NCBI GenBank assembly: GCA_947573485.1
Contig: CANPGB010000001.1
Coordinates: 62,001-126,000, forward strand
From: an uncultured Porphyromonadaceae bacterium
Lineage (GTDB): Bacteria > Bacteroidota > Bacteroidia > Bacteroidales > Muribaculaceae
DNA length: 64,000 nucleotides
Direction of reading: 5' to 3'
Positions 54,901 to 62,544 of the stretch are shown in pieces. The notes below the pieces were generated by a model that had not been told where the DNA came from, searched no databases, and saw only the letters and a program-made list of their open reading frames with translations. Within the stretch, counting starts at the first letter, position 1. Each line of letters opens with the position of its first letter. Both the position numbers and the translations under genes were made by a program.

Positions 54901-55343
54901 TGGTGGTCGACCTCGCGCGAGAAAGTTCGGAGCACCGTTTGGAAGAAAGAGTCGATAGTGCTCACATTGAAGTTGCCGTAGTCGTAGAGCACTTCGGAGA
55001 GGGCTTTTGCGGCACACTCCCTGAGCTCTTCGGGCGTGCAGCCGAAGTCGCGCACGAGCCATGTGGCATAAAGCGAATCGGTAGAGCCCTCAACCGTGGC
55101 AAGGCTCGCGAGCTCTTTTACTATGCGGCTCTTCATCTCCTCGGTGGCGGCGTTGGTAAAGGTTATGGCCATTATGCCGCGGTGGCGGTCGGGGCGCCGG
55201 TGACCCGAGGGTGTATATCGGTCGGTGTTGAGGTGGTAACGGTCGGCGCCCGGCTCCTTGACACCAAGGAGGGTCTTTATAAACTCAAAGGCGAGCGTGA
55301 AGGTCTTGCCCGAGCCCGCCGATGCCTTGTAGATAGTAAGCAT
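51945..55343 (-). CDS. AddA/RecB-like UvrD-family helicase with C-terminal nuclease domain
   Basis: The 1132-residue protein starts MLTIYKASAGSGKTFTLAFE (Walker A SAGSGKT). UvrD-type motifs include AITFTNAATEEMKSRI, ILIDEFQDTSRLQW, VGDEKQAIYRFR-like DEKQAIYRFRN, MTIHKSKGLERD and a final VAFTRAARE. The C-terminus has a PDDEXK nuclease (FRPDRI, VVDYKFTTE, then VENYLSLL). It should process DNA double-strand ends for RecA, as AddA. No AddB partner is adjacent. Transcribed with the sugar transferase upstream (3-base gap). Confidence 0.88.
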   Translation of the reverse strand: MLTIYKASAGSGKTFTLAFEFIKTLLGVKEPGADRYHLNTDRYTPSGHRRPDRHRGIMAITFTNAATEEMKSRIVKELASLATVEGSTDSLYATWLVRDFGCTPEELRECAAKALSEVLYDYGNFNVSTIDSFFQTVLRTFSREVDHQGDYELSLDTGNTVKQSISLMLDELNYSRPANARRLFNWIRQYTFGQMSQGKGYNFFHRDGAILKSLSSLVAGALDETFGNYSDALREYLADPSRIEAFSSALRAKAEAALDPARKAAKEFFNLVNAGSYPREVFNATVLTRMTELLQGRQVSDIRKAAITKAASGENPPAKLAVGTKLKAAGLKPADVAACCEAMALFCREIVDGLPRSRFYTELDKHLGLLDFFGMTLGKLEEYLRENNTVLISHTAELLRRIISDAEMPFIYERLGMKLTNILIDEFQDTSRLQWHNLRPLVANSISQGGDNLIIGDEKQAIYRFRNSDSELLGSVVQTRDFPRDSYLRGFDPADNTNHRSAGDVVRVNNTLFGRMAANLGAGSYGNVVQTPCERFSVLPAYVEMRFFDKESMPATEALLEEMAEAIKRQHAAGYAWRDILILTRKRKEATAVVEFLTTRHPEIKVLSSEALLLSSSAAVRTIISMLKLVERSYSGKKASDKDAPVYASQSDIVMMITRFNYFRAEGYETEDALMLALDTTGDAVGALDREIMAIRAENPANLVALVEAVIMHKVTPAQRRSEYAYIAALQDLVVKHTESPDPSLATFLRDYDANLDKWAIKASADLDAVEVMTIHKSKGLERDCVHIPFGDWELVHADQSAWLPLDSLQGFDPAIVPPVMFVNVSSVSALRDPDVSPFKPFFSNNEYLDLIDSLNIAYVAFTRAARELIVYSGTENLGAEVLTAIRQLPDSDELSDSSRCNLAEHFDGAASIFTLGSPTTKVAKKNHANPMLEAGQYPVLFRNDARQLVSIDDALAEHLDIGGEEDKLITDSVERTADPALFAAAERGNHLHSILAGVRTVADLPKAVAAYASRAGLRADLADEYLALLREGFDAGGATVAAWFDPGCRIYAERSIYDADAPADTDTFRPDRIIIAPDGTTTVVDYKFTTEPRPTHFRQVENYLSLLDRLGREGAAGYLWYPLLKRIIRVG

Positions 55344-55346
55344 GCG

Positions 55347-56735
55347 TCAGAAAGCGTTTTTCTCGCCCTGCACGGCATTGATCACGGTGCGCACCATAAT
55401 CTTGATGTCGAGCAGGAAGGTCCAGTTTTCTATATACCACACGTCGTGCTCCACACGCCGCTCCATTTTCCACAGCTCGTCGGTAAGGCCACGGTAGCCG
55501 TTGACCTGCGCCCAGCCTGTGATGCCGGGCTTCACGGCATGACGCACCATGTAGCGGTCGACAAGCTGAGTGTAATCTTCGGTATGTTTGAGCATGTGAG
55601 GGCGCGGGCCGACTATCGACATATCGCCCTTCCACACGTTGATAAACTGCGGCAGTTCGTCGAGCGAGGTGCGGCGCAGGAAATCGCCGAGACGCGTCTT
55701 GCGGGGGTCGTCGCGGGTGGCTTGCTGGCGGTCGCTGCCGGCATTGACTTTCATGGTGCGGAATTTATAGCACTTGAACGACTGGCCGAGGTAGCCCGTG
55801 CGCTCCTGCTTGAAATATACCGGCCCGGGCGAGGAAAGCTTGATAGCTATGGCAACGGGAATATAGATAAGGGGGTAGAAGCACAGGAACACCGACGACA
55901 CAAGGATGTCGAAAGCCCGCTTCACAGCACGGTTGGCCATGCTTTTGAGCGGATTGCGGCGAATCGACAGCACCGGCGTGGGGCCGATGTTGTGAAGCTC
56001 GAAACGGCGGCTGAGTGTGCGCGGAATCTGCGGCACATAGTAGAAGTCGACAACATGGTCGTCGGCTATCTTGATAACGCGCTGCAGCGAGGCGCTATGA
56101 CCCGACAGGGTAAAGAATATCTGCCTTATATGGTGTCTGGTGACAAATTCCTCGAGGTCGGCGACGGGTCGAACCTCGCCCTTGAAGAAGTTTTCCTGAG
56201 GGTTGTCGTCGAAGAATCCGAGCACGCGGTAGCCGAAGCCGGCGTCCTGCTCCATGTTGTCGAAGAGGCGCTGCGCCGTAGGGCCGGTGCCGACAATCAC
56301 CACGCGGGCAAAGTTATAGCCCTTGCGGCGGTATTTCTTTACAATAAGGCTGAGCGCCGTGTGGAAAATGAGAATTGCGGGCAGCATCATACCGTAATAG
56401 GTAAGATATACCCTTGTTGCCATTTCGGTGATATGCAGGAAGGTGATCAGCGACAGGAAAAAGAGGGCGTGGGTGGCCACGATGAGGAACACCGTGCGGG
56501 CCACATGCTCCATGAGGATAGCACGCTGGTCGTGCGAGTGGCGCCACCATATGAGCACGGGCAGGTAGCTGACGTTGACCACGAGCCACAGCTCGCGGAG
56601 CACCCTTGTCGAGGGCTCAAGTCCGGTTATAATTAGGAGTGTCAACCCGAAGAGGAGGTTGACTATACAGAGGTCGCCGGCAATGAAAATCGCTCGCAGA
56701 TAATGCCCGCGACCGGGTCGGTCGGTTGTATTCAT
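55347..56735 (-). CDS. Undecaprenyl-phosphate sugar-phosphate transferase (polyprenyl glycosylphosphotransferase)
   Basis: The 462-residue protein has about four N-terminal TMs, a Rossmann-like CoA-binding domain ([17 protein letters not shown]), a further TM, and the C-terminal catalytic bacterial sugar transferase domain: [54 protein letters not shown] and VGPRPHML. It transfers a sugar-1-phosphate to undecaprenyl phosphate to start exopolysaccharide or O-glycan synthesis at the inner membrane. Sugar unknown. Confidence 0.94.
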   Translation of the reverse strand: MNTTDRPGRGHYLRAIFIAGDLCIVNLLFGLTLLIITGLEPSTRVLRELWLVVNVSYLPVLIWWRHSHDQRAILMEHVARTVFLIVATHALFFLSLITFLHITEMATRVYLTYYGMMLPAILIFHTALSLIVKKYRRKGYNFARVVIVGTGPTAQRLFDNMEQDAGFGYRVLGFFDDNPQENFFKGEVRPVADLEEFVTRHHIRQIFFTLSGHSASLQRVIKIADDHVVDFYYVPQIPRTLSRRFELHNIGPTPVLSIRRNPLKSMANRAVKRAFDILVSSVFLCFYPLIYIPVAIAIKLSSPGPVYFKQERTGYLGQSFKCYKFRTMKVNAGSDRQQATRDDPRKTRLGDFLRRTSLDELPQFINVWKGDMSIVGPRPHMLKHTEDYTQLVDRYMVRHAVKPGITGWAQVNGYRGLTDELWKMERRVEHDVWYIENWTFLLDIKIMVRTVINAVQGEKNAF

Positions 56736-56790
56736 CCGGTAGGGGTATGAGAGAGACTTTTTGATTGAGGTCCGCGCCCCAATTTGGTTT

Positions 56791-56822
56791 ATGCAGGGGC
56801 GCCATTGTCAGCGCCCCTGCAT
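56791..56822 (-). terminator. Hairpin terminator after the DUF349 gene
   Basis: A perfect 12-bp stem ATGCAGGGGCGC (56791-56802) with 56811-56822 encloses an 8-base loop, 37 bases past the DUF349 stop. There is no clear T tract on the minus strand, so termination is probable but not certain. Confidence 0.6.
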
Positions 56823-56858
56823 ATTATAGTGTGCGGCCTGAAGGGAGGCCGGAAGTGC

Positions 56859-58736
56859 TCAGGCCTTTGCGTCGATGAGGGCAATCTTGTCCTGGAGCTC
56901 GGCTATATCGGCTTTGAGGCGCTCGATACGGCGCTCGAGGTCGTGCAGGAGCGAGTCGCCCGACTTCGATTTTGCCGAGAGGAAACCGAGATTGTTCTCG
57001 TAAGTGCGGAGGTCGTTGCGGCGGCTCTCAAGGGCACGGACGAGTTTCTCGCGTTCGCGGAAGAGCTTGTCGCCGTCGCCTTCGAGCTTGGCGACAGAAG
57101 CCTGGAAGCGCTCGCGGCGTGCGCGCGACTCAGCTATGGCAAAGTGGTCGCGTACGGCGTCGACAGCCGAGCGGTATGCCTCGTAGAGTTTGTCTTTCTC
57201 GCGGAAGGGCACATGGCCTATCTCTTTCCAGCGCTCCTGCAGGGTGCGGAGCTCGGCGATAGCCTTGTCTTTCTCCACGCCTTCGGCAGTGAGGGCAGAG
57301 AGCTGCCCTACTATCTCGCGCTTGGCCCGGAGGTTGGCTGCTTCGGTCTGGCGAGTGCCCGAGCCTGCTTTCTTCTTGCGGTCGAAGAAGAGGTCGCAAG
57401 CGGCGGTGAAACGTTTCCAGAGATCGTCGCTGTATTTTTTAGGAATAGCGCCTATGGTCTTCCACTCCTGCTGCATGGCCACGAGGCGGTCGGTGGTCTT
57501 GCGCCAGTCTTCGCTCTGCTGCAGCGACTCGGCCTCTTCGGTGAGGGCCTGCTTGCGGGCGAGGTTGTTGTTGAGCTCCTCGCGGGTATTGCGGAAGTAT
57601 GCAGCCTTGGCGGCGAAGAAAGCGTCGCAGGCAGCGCGGAAACGGGCAAAGAGCTGGCGGTTCATCTTCTTGGAGGCGAAACCGAGCTTGCGCCATTCTT
57701 CCTGTATCTCCTTGATAGCCTTGGTGGCTTCGTCCCACGCGGCGAAAGATTTGAGAGTGGTGAGGTCGATAGCCTCGGCTCGCTCGCAGAGGGCTGTCTT
57801 GGCAGCCTCGTTCTCGGCCTCGCGGGCCTTGCGGGCCTCGAAGAAAGCCTGGTAGCGCTTGTTCACCTCAGCCGAAGCCTCACGGAAGTTGTTCCATATC
57901 TCATCGCGGAGCTCTTTGGCCACGGGGCCAATCTGGCGCCACTTGTTGTGGAGATCCTGGAGGCGGCGGTAGGCGCTGATAATGTCTTCGTCGGCGGCGA
58001 GAGCGCGGGCGTCGGCAAGGAGAGCCTCTTTTTCTTCGAGGTTCTTCTTGAAGTCGTAGTCGCGGAGCTCCTTGTTGATTTTGAGATTATCGGAGTATTT
58101 CTCGCGGGCGTCCTGGAAGCGTTTCCACACCGAAGTTTCCTCAGTGGGATCGACCTCGCCTACGGCGTTGAACTCGTCCTGCAGCTCGCGATAGCGTGCG
58201 AAAGTGCGGTTTACGTTGTCGGTATCGTCGGCAAGAGCAAGAATCTCATTGATAATGGTGTTCTTGCGGTCGAGATTTGCGGCGCGGGTAGCCTCGAGCT
58301 CGGCTATAAAAGCTGCCTTCTTTGTGCGGAGCTGCTCAATGGTTTCGTCGAACTCGGCAGCGCATGGTATTTCGCGGATCTGGGGCGCGTCGGCCTCTGC
58401 GGCTTCGTCGGTGACGACCGATTTATGGAGCATGCTGAAACGCTGCCTCAGGCGGCGGATCTCGTCGTTGCTAATATCAGCGGCGTCTTTCTCAAGGAGA
58501 GCTTTTACTGCGGCGAGGAGGCTCTCGGGAGTCTCGGGTTCGCGCTCGGCAGCTTCTTCCTCAAGTTCGCCTTCTGCCATAATGGCTTCGACTTCGAGCT
58601 CGGGAGTGGCGTCGGGAGTATCGGCAGAGGGTGCCTGGGGTGCGGTTGCGGCGTCGGCAGCAGCTGCCGGCGCGTCGTTGAGGTTCTGTGCTCCGGGCTC
58701 CTGAGCGGGAGCCTTGGAGGGATCGTGCATGTCCAT
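56859..58736 (-). CDS. DUF349 domain protein
   Basis: The 625-residue protein starts MDMHDPSKAP at 58736; an earlier in-frame Met at 58820 would run through the promoter region. The first 130 residues are Ala/Pro/Glu-rich and disordered. After that come about five helical DUF349 repeats with patterns such as LHNKWRQIGPVAKELRDEIW, FRAACDAFFAAKAAYF and DDLWKRFTAACDLFFDRKK, and a final coiled coil (ERRIERLKADIAELQDKIAL). The family function is unsettled. It is monocistronic. Confidence 0.9.
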   Translation of the reverse strand: MDMHDPSKAPAQEPGAQNLNDAPAAAADAATAPQAPSADTPDATPELEVEAIMAEGELEEEAAEREPETPESLLAAVKALLEKDAADISNDEIRRLRQRFSMLHKSVVTDEAAEADAPQIREIPCAAEFDETIEQLRTKKAAFIAELEATRAANLDRKNTIINEILALADDTDNVNRTFARYRELQDEFNAVGEVDPTEETSVWKRFQDAREKYSDNLKINKELRDYDFKKNLEEKEALLADARALAADEDIISAYRRLQDLHNKWRQIGPVAKELRDEIWNNFREASAEVNKRYQAFFEARKAREAENEAAKTALCERAEAIDLTTLKSFAAWDEATKAIKEIQEEWRKLGFASKKMNRQLFARFRAACDAFFAAKAAYFRNTREELNNNLARKQALTEEAESLQQSEDWRKTTDRLVAMQQEWKTIGAIPKKYSDDLWKRFTAACDLFFDRKKKAGSGTRQTEAANLRAKREIVGQLSALTAEGVEKDKAIAELRTLQERWKEIGHVPFREKDKLYEAYRSAVDAVRDHFAIAESRARRERFQASVAKLEGDGDKLFREREKLVRALESRRNDLRTYENNLGFLSAKSKSGDSLLHDLERRIERLKADIAELQDKIALIDAKA

Positions 58737-58786
58737 AAATGTGCTGTTAAAAAGGTTAGCGGAAATGCCGGTAGACATTTCCGCCC

Positions 58787-58794
58787 CAAAAATA
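58787..58794 (-). promoter_or_regulatory. -7 box of the DUF349 gene and nearby GTGCAA elements
   Basis: TATTTTTG (58794-58787) matches TAnnTTTG. TTG elements occur at spacings of 16 and 23, not 19-21. A GTGCAA-G-TTGCAC near-palindrome (58815-58827) followed by another GTGCAA lies just upstream and may be an operator. Confidence 0.45.
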
Positions 58795-58846
58795 GTAAAA
58801 AATATCTTAACAACGTGCAAGTTGCACTTTTTTTGTGCAATTTATC

Positions 58847-59284
58847 TCAAAGGTCGCGCCCCTCGAAGTCGGAGAGGGCCTTGCGCCAGCGGTCGGAAAC
58901 GGGTGCCGACGACCCTGTGCGGCGGTCGATATTCACCATTATTGTTGTGGCCGTGCACTTTACGGCGCCTGCGGCGTCGACTATGCGCTGCTCGAGCACA
59001 AGCGAACTGTTCGACATCGACGCCACCGCCGTAAGCACCGAAATACGGTCGTCGATAAGGGTAGGTGCGTAGAAGGTGACGTTGATGTTGGCCACGACGG
59101 GCACGGTGGCCTCATGCTCGAAGCCGCCGTCCATAAACTGCTTGAAATAAGCGAGCTTGCCCATGTCCATAAACTGGACGTAGACCGAGTTATTGAGGTG
59201 CCCGAAGAGGTCGATGTCATTGAAACGTATCTGCAGGGGCACACGGTGCTTGAATTCAAATGGTAACTGTGGTATCTCTTTCAT
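58847..59284 (-). CDS. Acyl-CoA thioesterase, hotdog fold (YbgC/FadM-like)
   Basis: The 145-residue protein starts MKEIPQLPFEFKH at 59284. IRFNDIDLFGHLNNSVYVQF holds the catalytic Asp region of 4-hydroxybenzoyl-CoA thioesterase-type hotdog enzymes. It probably hydrolyses acyl-CoA or acyl-ACP thioesters in the cytosol. It is the last gene of the recF-DUF721-thioesterase group, with 2 bases to the preceding stop. Confidence 0.9.
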   Translation of the reverse strand: MKEIPQLPFEFKHRVPLQIRFNDIDLFGHLNNSVYVQFMDMGKLAYFKQFMDGGFEHEATVPVVANINVTFYAPTLIDDRISVLTAVASMSNSSLVLEQRIVDAAGAVKCTATTIMVNIDRRTGSSAPVSDRWRKALSDFEGRDL

Positions 59285-59286
59285 TG

Positions 59287-59577
59287 TCAATGGAATATTA
59301 TATCGTCGATTACCTCTTTGCCCACGGCGAGATTTATCTTCTCCACAAGCTGGGCACGTGCGTAGCCGAGCTCTTCTTTCAAGGGCGCCGAAGTGATATA
59401 GACGTGCATGGTGCGCCCTTTGATATAGAGGCGCCCCGTATACGATGCAATGGAGGGCCCCGCCACCCGTGGCCACATGGCCTCGGCGGTGTGCCTGTCG
59501 AGGTCGGGGCGCATACCGGCGGCATCTATCATGCGGTGTATGATGTCACCTATCGACTGGGGTTCGCGGCGTTTCAT
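59287..59577 (-). CDS. DUF721 (DciA-like) protein
   Basis: The 96-residue protein starts MKRREPQSIGDIIHRMI at 59577. It has the DUF721 pattern: WPRVAGPSIASYTGRLYIKG, a central beta region with HVYITSAPLKEEL, and KINLAVGKEVIDDIIF. DciA proteins interact with the replicative helicase DnaB at loading; its place directly after recF (ATGA overlap) fits a replication role. Assignment to DciA is by family and context. Confidence 0.85.
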   Translation of the reverse strand: MKRREPQSIGDIIHRMIDAAGMRPDLDRHTAEAMWPRVAGPSIASYTGRLYIKGRTMHVYITSAPLKEELGYARAQLVEKINLAVGKEVIDDIIFH

Positions 59578-60683
59578 GATTCTATAGGAGTGAACACACC
59601 GCGCTCCACATGCCACAGGCGGTAGTTCTCGGCCGAGGCGGGAATATCGGCAACAATCTCGTCGAGGTGGCGGCGGTTGGTGTCGGTTATGAAAATCTGC
59701 CCGAAAGTCTCGGCCGAACCCACAATTGCCATTATGCGCTGCACGCGGCCGGCATCGAGCTTGTCGAAAATATCGTCGAGCAGAAGCAGTGGCTTGAGAC
59801 CCAGCGACGTGCGCAGGAGCTCGTACTGGGCGAAGCGGAGAGCTGTGGTGAAAGTCTTTGTCTGCCCTTGCGAGGCAGTGCGGCGCACAGGCAGCCCGTC
59901 GACGGCAAAAAGCAGGTCGTCGCGATGCGGGCCCGAAGCGGTGTAGTGGAGAGCCATGTCGCGGCGGCGCGAGGCTGCGAGATGCGCGGCAAGCCCTTCG
60001 GGGTAATCGCTTGTGGCATAGCTTATCTCGGCAACTTCATCGCAACCGGCAATGGCGGCGTAGTAAGGCGCGAAGATTTTGCCGAGCGCCTCCACGGTCT
60101 CGGCACGGCGCGCACTGATATAGGCACCGTTCATCTCGAGCTGCATCTCAAGGGCATCGTAGAGGCCGGTGTCGGCGCACTCGTCGCGCAAGAGGCGGTT
60201 GCGCTGCTCCAGTGCTGTATTATAGCGCACAAGGGAATCAAAATAGCGGCGGTCGCTCTGGGCTATAATCTGGTCGAGAAAACGGCGGCGCTCCGAAGGT
60301 TCTCCGGCGGTAAGCTCGATGTCGGCGGGTGAGAGAAGCACCACGGGGAACACGCCCACGTGGTCGGCAAGGCGTTGGTAAGGCTTTCCAGAGCGCTTGA
60401 ACGACTTGCGGCGCCCGGGCTGCAGCCCGGCGTTGACCTCCTCATCGACCCCGCGCCGCAGATACACGGCCCTTAAGGTGGCAAACTGCTCGCCACGCTT
60501 GATGAGCAGAGGGTCGGCAGCCCCGGTGAAACTCTTGCACAGGCTCATGAAATAGAGGGCGTCGAGCAGGTTGCTCTTGCCCATGCCATTATCGCCCAGG
60601 AAGCAATTTATCTTGGGCGAGAACTCGAGGTTTACCTCGGCGATGTTCTTGAAATTGGCCAGAGCCAGGCTGCGTAGAATCAT
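59574..60683 (-). CDS. recF: DNA replication and repair protein RecF
   Basis: The 369-residue SMC-like ATPase has Walker A GDNGMGKSNLLDALYF, the signature SQGQTKTFTTALRFAQ, and Walker B LLLLDDIFDKLD. It loads RecA at single-strand gaps with RecO and RecR. It is coupled to DUF721 by ATGA. It lies 14 bases after the esterase stop. The usual dnaA-dnaN neighbourhood is absent. Confidence 0.96.
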   Translation of the reverse strand: MILRSLALANFKNIAEVNLEFSPKINCFLGDNGMGKSNLLDALYFMSLCKSFTGAADPLLIKRGEQFATLRAVYLRRGVDEEVNAGLQPGRRKSFKRSGKPYQRLADHVGVFPVVLLSPADIELTAGEPSERRRFLDQIIAQSDRRYFDSLVRYNTALEQRNRLLRDECADTGLYDALEMQLEMNGAYISARRAETVEALGKIFAPYYAAIAGCDEVAEISYATSDYPEGLAAHLAASRRRDMALHYTASGPHRDDLLFAVDGLPVRRTASQGQTKTFTTALRFAQYELLRTSLGLKPLLLLDDIFDKLDAGRVQRIMAIVGSAETFGQIFITDTNRRHLDEIVADIPASAENYRLWHVERGVFTPIES

Positions 60684-60697
60684 AGGGGCGGCGGCGC

Positions 60698-61501
60698 TTA
60701 CTTATTGAAAGCCTGATTGAAATAAAGGAGGTGGTAGAGTATTGAGTTGGCCCAATAGGCAAAGGTGTGGCCGCCTGGGCGCGAGGTGTAGTCGTGAGGC
60801 ACCTTGGCGTCGAGGAGAGCCCGGTGCAGATTATTGTTCACGGTGTAGAAAAAGTCGTCGGAGCCGCAGTCAAAAGTTATATTCTGACCGTTACGTGCAA
60901 TCTGCGGCACGAGCGAGGCCACGGTATATTCGTCCCAACGCTGAGGGTTCTGTTCCTTGGTGCCCAAGAGCGAGGCCATTTTCCAGTTCTTGGGGAAAGG
61001 ACGGATATCAACACCGCCGCTCATACTGCCTATGTTGCCGAAAATATCGGGGTGACGCGTGCCAAGCCAGAAAGCGCCGTGGCCACCCATGCTCAGACCG
61101 GTGATGGCACGCTTTGCAGGGGCTTGCTCGGTGGGATAATTGGCATCGATATAGGGCACGAGGTCATTGATGAAGAACGATTCCATTTTTATTTCAGGGC
61201 GCGCAGGCGAATCCCAGTACCATGTATCCTGACCGTCGGGCATAACCATTACCATACCGTAGGTGTCGGCAAGCTCGCCCAGACGTGGCTGTATGCGGCC
61301 CCATGCACGGTGGTCGCCGCTGAAGCCGTTCAACAGGTAAACGGTAGGAAATTTGCGGCCCTCACCGTCGGGAACGATGACAGTCACATTAACAGCCGAG
61401 GGCATATTACGTGTGGCAACCTTGACCGTATCGGTGCGGAAAGCTGAGGCAGCCAAAGCCGTGCAGCAAACTATTGCTGCCATGAAAAGTCTTTTCAACA
61501 T
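60698..61501 (-). CDS. Secreted serine esterase (PF00756-type)
   Basis: The 267-residue protein starts MLKRLFMAAIVCC at 61501 and has a signal peptide (cleavage about residue 20, ASAF). The alpha/beta-hydrolase nucleophile is the Ser in GLSMGGHGAF; a late His lies in GGHTFAYW and an acidic residue in FDCGSDDFF. The family includes feruloyl and acetyl esterases and esterase D. Probably it deacylates polysaccharides in the periplasm or outside. -7 box TACTTTTG at 61538-61531. Confidence 0.88.
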   Translation of the reverse strand: MLKRLFMAAIVCCTALAASAFRTDTVKVATRNMPSAVNVTVIVPDGEGRKFPTVYLLNGFSGDHRAWGRIQPRLGELADTYGMVMVMPDGQDTWYWDSPARPEIKMESFFINDLVPYIDANYPTEQAPAKRAITGLSMGGHGAFWLGTRHPDIFGNIGSMSGGVDIRPFPKNWKMASLLGTKEQNPQRWDEYTVASLVPQIARNGQNITFDCGSDDFFYTVNNNLHRALLDAKVPHDYTSRPGGHTFAYWANSILYHLLYFNQAFNK

Positions 61502-61530
61502 ATTATAGATGTATTGTGTGTTAGTCTTTG

Positions 61531-61538
61531 CAAAAGTA
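61531..61538 (-). promoter_or_regulatory. -7 box of the esterase-recF operon
   Basis: TACTTTTG on the minus strand (61538-61531) matches TAnnTTTG. A CTG or TGCC sequence replaces TTG at the -33 position. It is 29 bases upstream of the ATG at 61501. Confidence 0.5.
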
Positions 61539-61594
61539 AACAAAAAAAGTGATATAGCGGCAGTCGTCCCTAAATTTTGGCAAGGGCCACAACA

Positions 61595-61628
61595 CAGCAC
61601 CGCCCCGACTCACGCCGGGGCGGTGCTG
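61595..61628 (-). terminator. GC-rich hairpin after ECF copy 2
   Basis: A perfect 13-bp stem CAGCACCGCCCCG (61595-61607) with 61616-61628 and an 8-base loop lies about 90 bases past the copy 2 stop. No T tract follows, so it may be a terminator or an mRNA end structure. Confidence 0.6.
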
Positions 61629-61718
61629 CTCATTATCATTATCAATCATTACACTTTTATGGTTCGGGTTATGGGGGAGGTGTTCAACTCCTTGAACATC
61701 TTTTGATAAGGCTCGTGT

Positions 61719-62222
61719 TTAGCGGTAGTCGCTGAAACGCTCCTGAAGGCGTTTGCGGGCGAAAAAGATTCTGCTCTTCACGGTGCCGAGGGGGAGGTTC
61801 ATCTTCTCGGCGATTTCGTTGTACTTGTAGCCGGCCACGTGCATCGAGAAGGGGATGCGGTAGTCGTCGGAGAACTCGTTGATAGCGGCTGTGATTTCAG
61901 CGGCGCCGTAGCTCTCTTCGGGAGACTCGAGGCCCGAATCCTGGCTCAGGTTGAGGTGGTAGAGGTTATCGGTAGTGTCGACAACGGTGGCAGCGCGCAC
62001 TCCGCGGCGGTAGTTGTTGATGAAGAGGTTGCGCATGATAGTGAAGACCCAGCCCTTGAAGTTGGTGCCTTCGGCATACTTGTCCTGGTTGTCGAGGGCC
62101 TTGAGGGTGGTGTCCTGCAGCAGGTCGTATGCGTCATCGCGGTTTGAGGTGAGCATGTATGCGAAGTTGAGCATGTTGCTCTGGAGGTTCATCAGGTTGC
62201 TTTGGAATGTCGAGGTTGCCAT
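61719..62222 (-). CDS. ECF-type RNA polymerase sigma factor, copy 2
   Basis: The 167-residue protein is identical to that at 51317-51820. The DNA differs at six positions, all third codon positions that do not change the amino acid. This rules out an assembly copy of one locus and suggests purifying selection or gene conversion. Its neighbours differ: the esterase-recF operon lies downstream and the AGE epimerase gene is upstream, both on the same strand. No anti-sigma gene is adjacent. Confidence 0.95.
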   Translation of the reverse strand: MATSTFQSNLMNLQSNMLNFAYMLTSNRDDAYDLLQDTTLKALDNQDKYAEGTNFKGWVFTIMRNLFINNYRRGVRAATVVDTTDNLYHLNLSQDSGLESPEESYGAAEITAAINEFSDDYRIPFSMHVAGYKYNEIAEKMNLPLGTVKSRIFFARKRLQERFSDYR

Positions 62223-62285
62223 ATCGTGAAGAATTTAGGAGTTGATTTTCGGTTTTTAAGGTGTCGCTTTTGTTGTTCGACATTG

Positions 62286-62315
62286 CAAAGTTAGGGGCGT
62301 TTTTTCCGGCTGCAA
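62286..62315 (-). promoter_or_regulatory. Promoter of ECF sigma factor copy 2
   Basis: On the minus strand TTG (62315-62313), 19 bases, TAACTTTG (62293-62286): identical to the copy 1 promoter. Confidence 0.85.
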
Positions 62316-62490
62316 GTTTTTCAATGTGAATAAATGTTAATGCAATAAATTAAGCCGAAATAAGCTTATAATACACTAATATACAACACATTAAAATTGA
62401 TACAAAATGTTACACAATTGTTACACATCGCCCAATGTAGCTATTTTGTAACATTTTTGTGCGGTGTTTTGCATTATATAAAAGTGCATA

Positions 62491-62518
62491 AAAAACCCCG
62501 GGGCGCGAACCTCGGGGT
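62491..62518 (-). terminator. Terminator of the AGE epimerase gene
   Basis: On the minus strand ACCCCGAG (62518-62511) pairs with CCCGGGGT region (62502-62495), then TTTTT follows. One G-U pair is included. The stem lies 27 bases after the stop codon at 62545. Confidence 0.8.
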
Positions 62519-62544
62519 AGGTATTGTGCAGGCTTCCGCCTGTT

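Larger units (their letters stand above)
61673..62472 (-). repeat. Inverted-repeat copy 2 carrying an ECF sigma factor gene
   Basis: It is the inverted partner of 51066-51869; see that entry. The two copies enclose 51870-61672, about 9.8 kb. Confidence 0.95.
62223..62544. other. Intergenic region upstream of ECF copy 2
   Basis: These 322 bases hold the ECF copy 2 promoter, the TGTTACA elements repeated from copy 1 and the terminator of the AGE epimerase gene (62491-62518). No additional gene is seen. Confidence 0.7.

Noticed and set aside
54246..56636. A 796-codon plus-strand frame
   Set aside because: It is antisense to the AddA-like and sugar transferase genes, both of which have intact family motifs. 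Composition bias explains the open frame.
56784..59072. A 762-codon plus-strand frame
   Set aside because: Antisense to DUF349 and the thioesterase; no recognisable domain.
51066..62472. Composite transposon with the sigma genes as ends
   Set aside because: No transposase or terminal inverted repeats of an insertion sequence are visible, and the enclosed genes are ordinary housekeeping genes.
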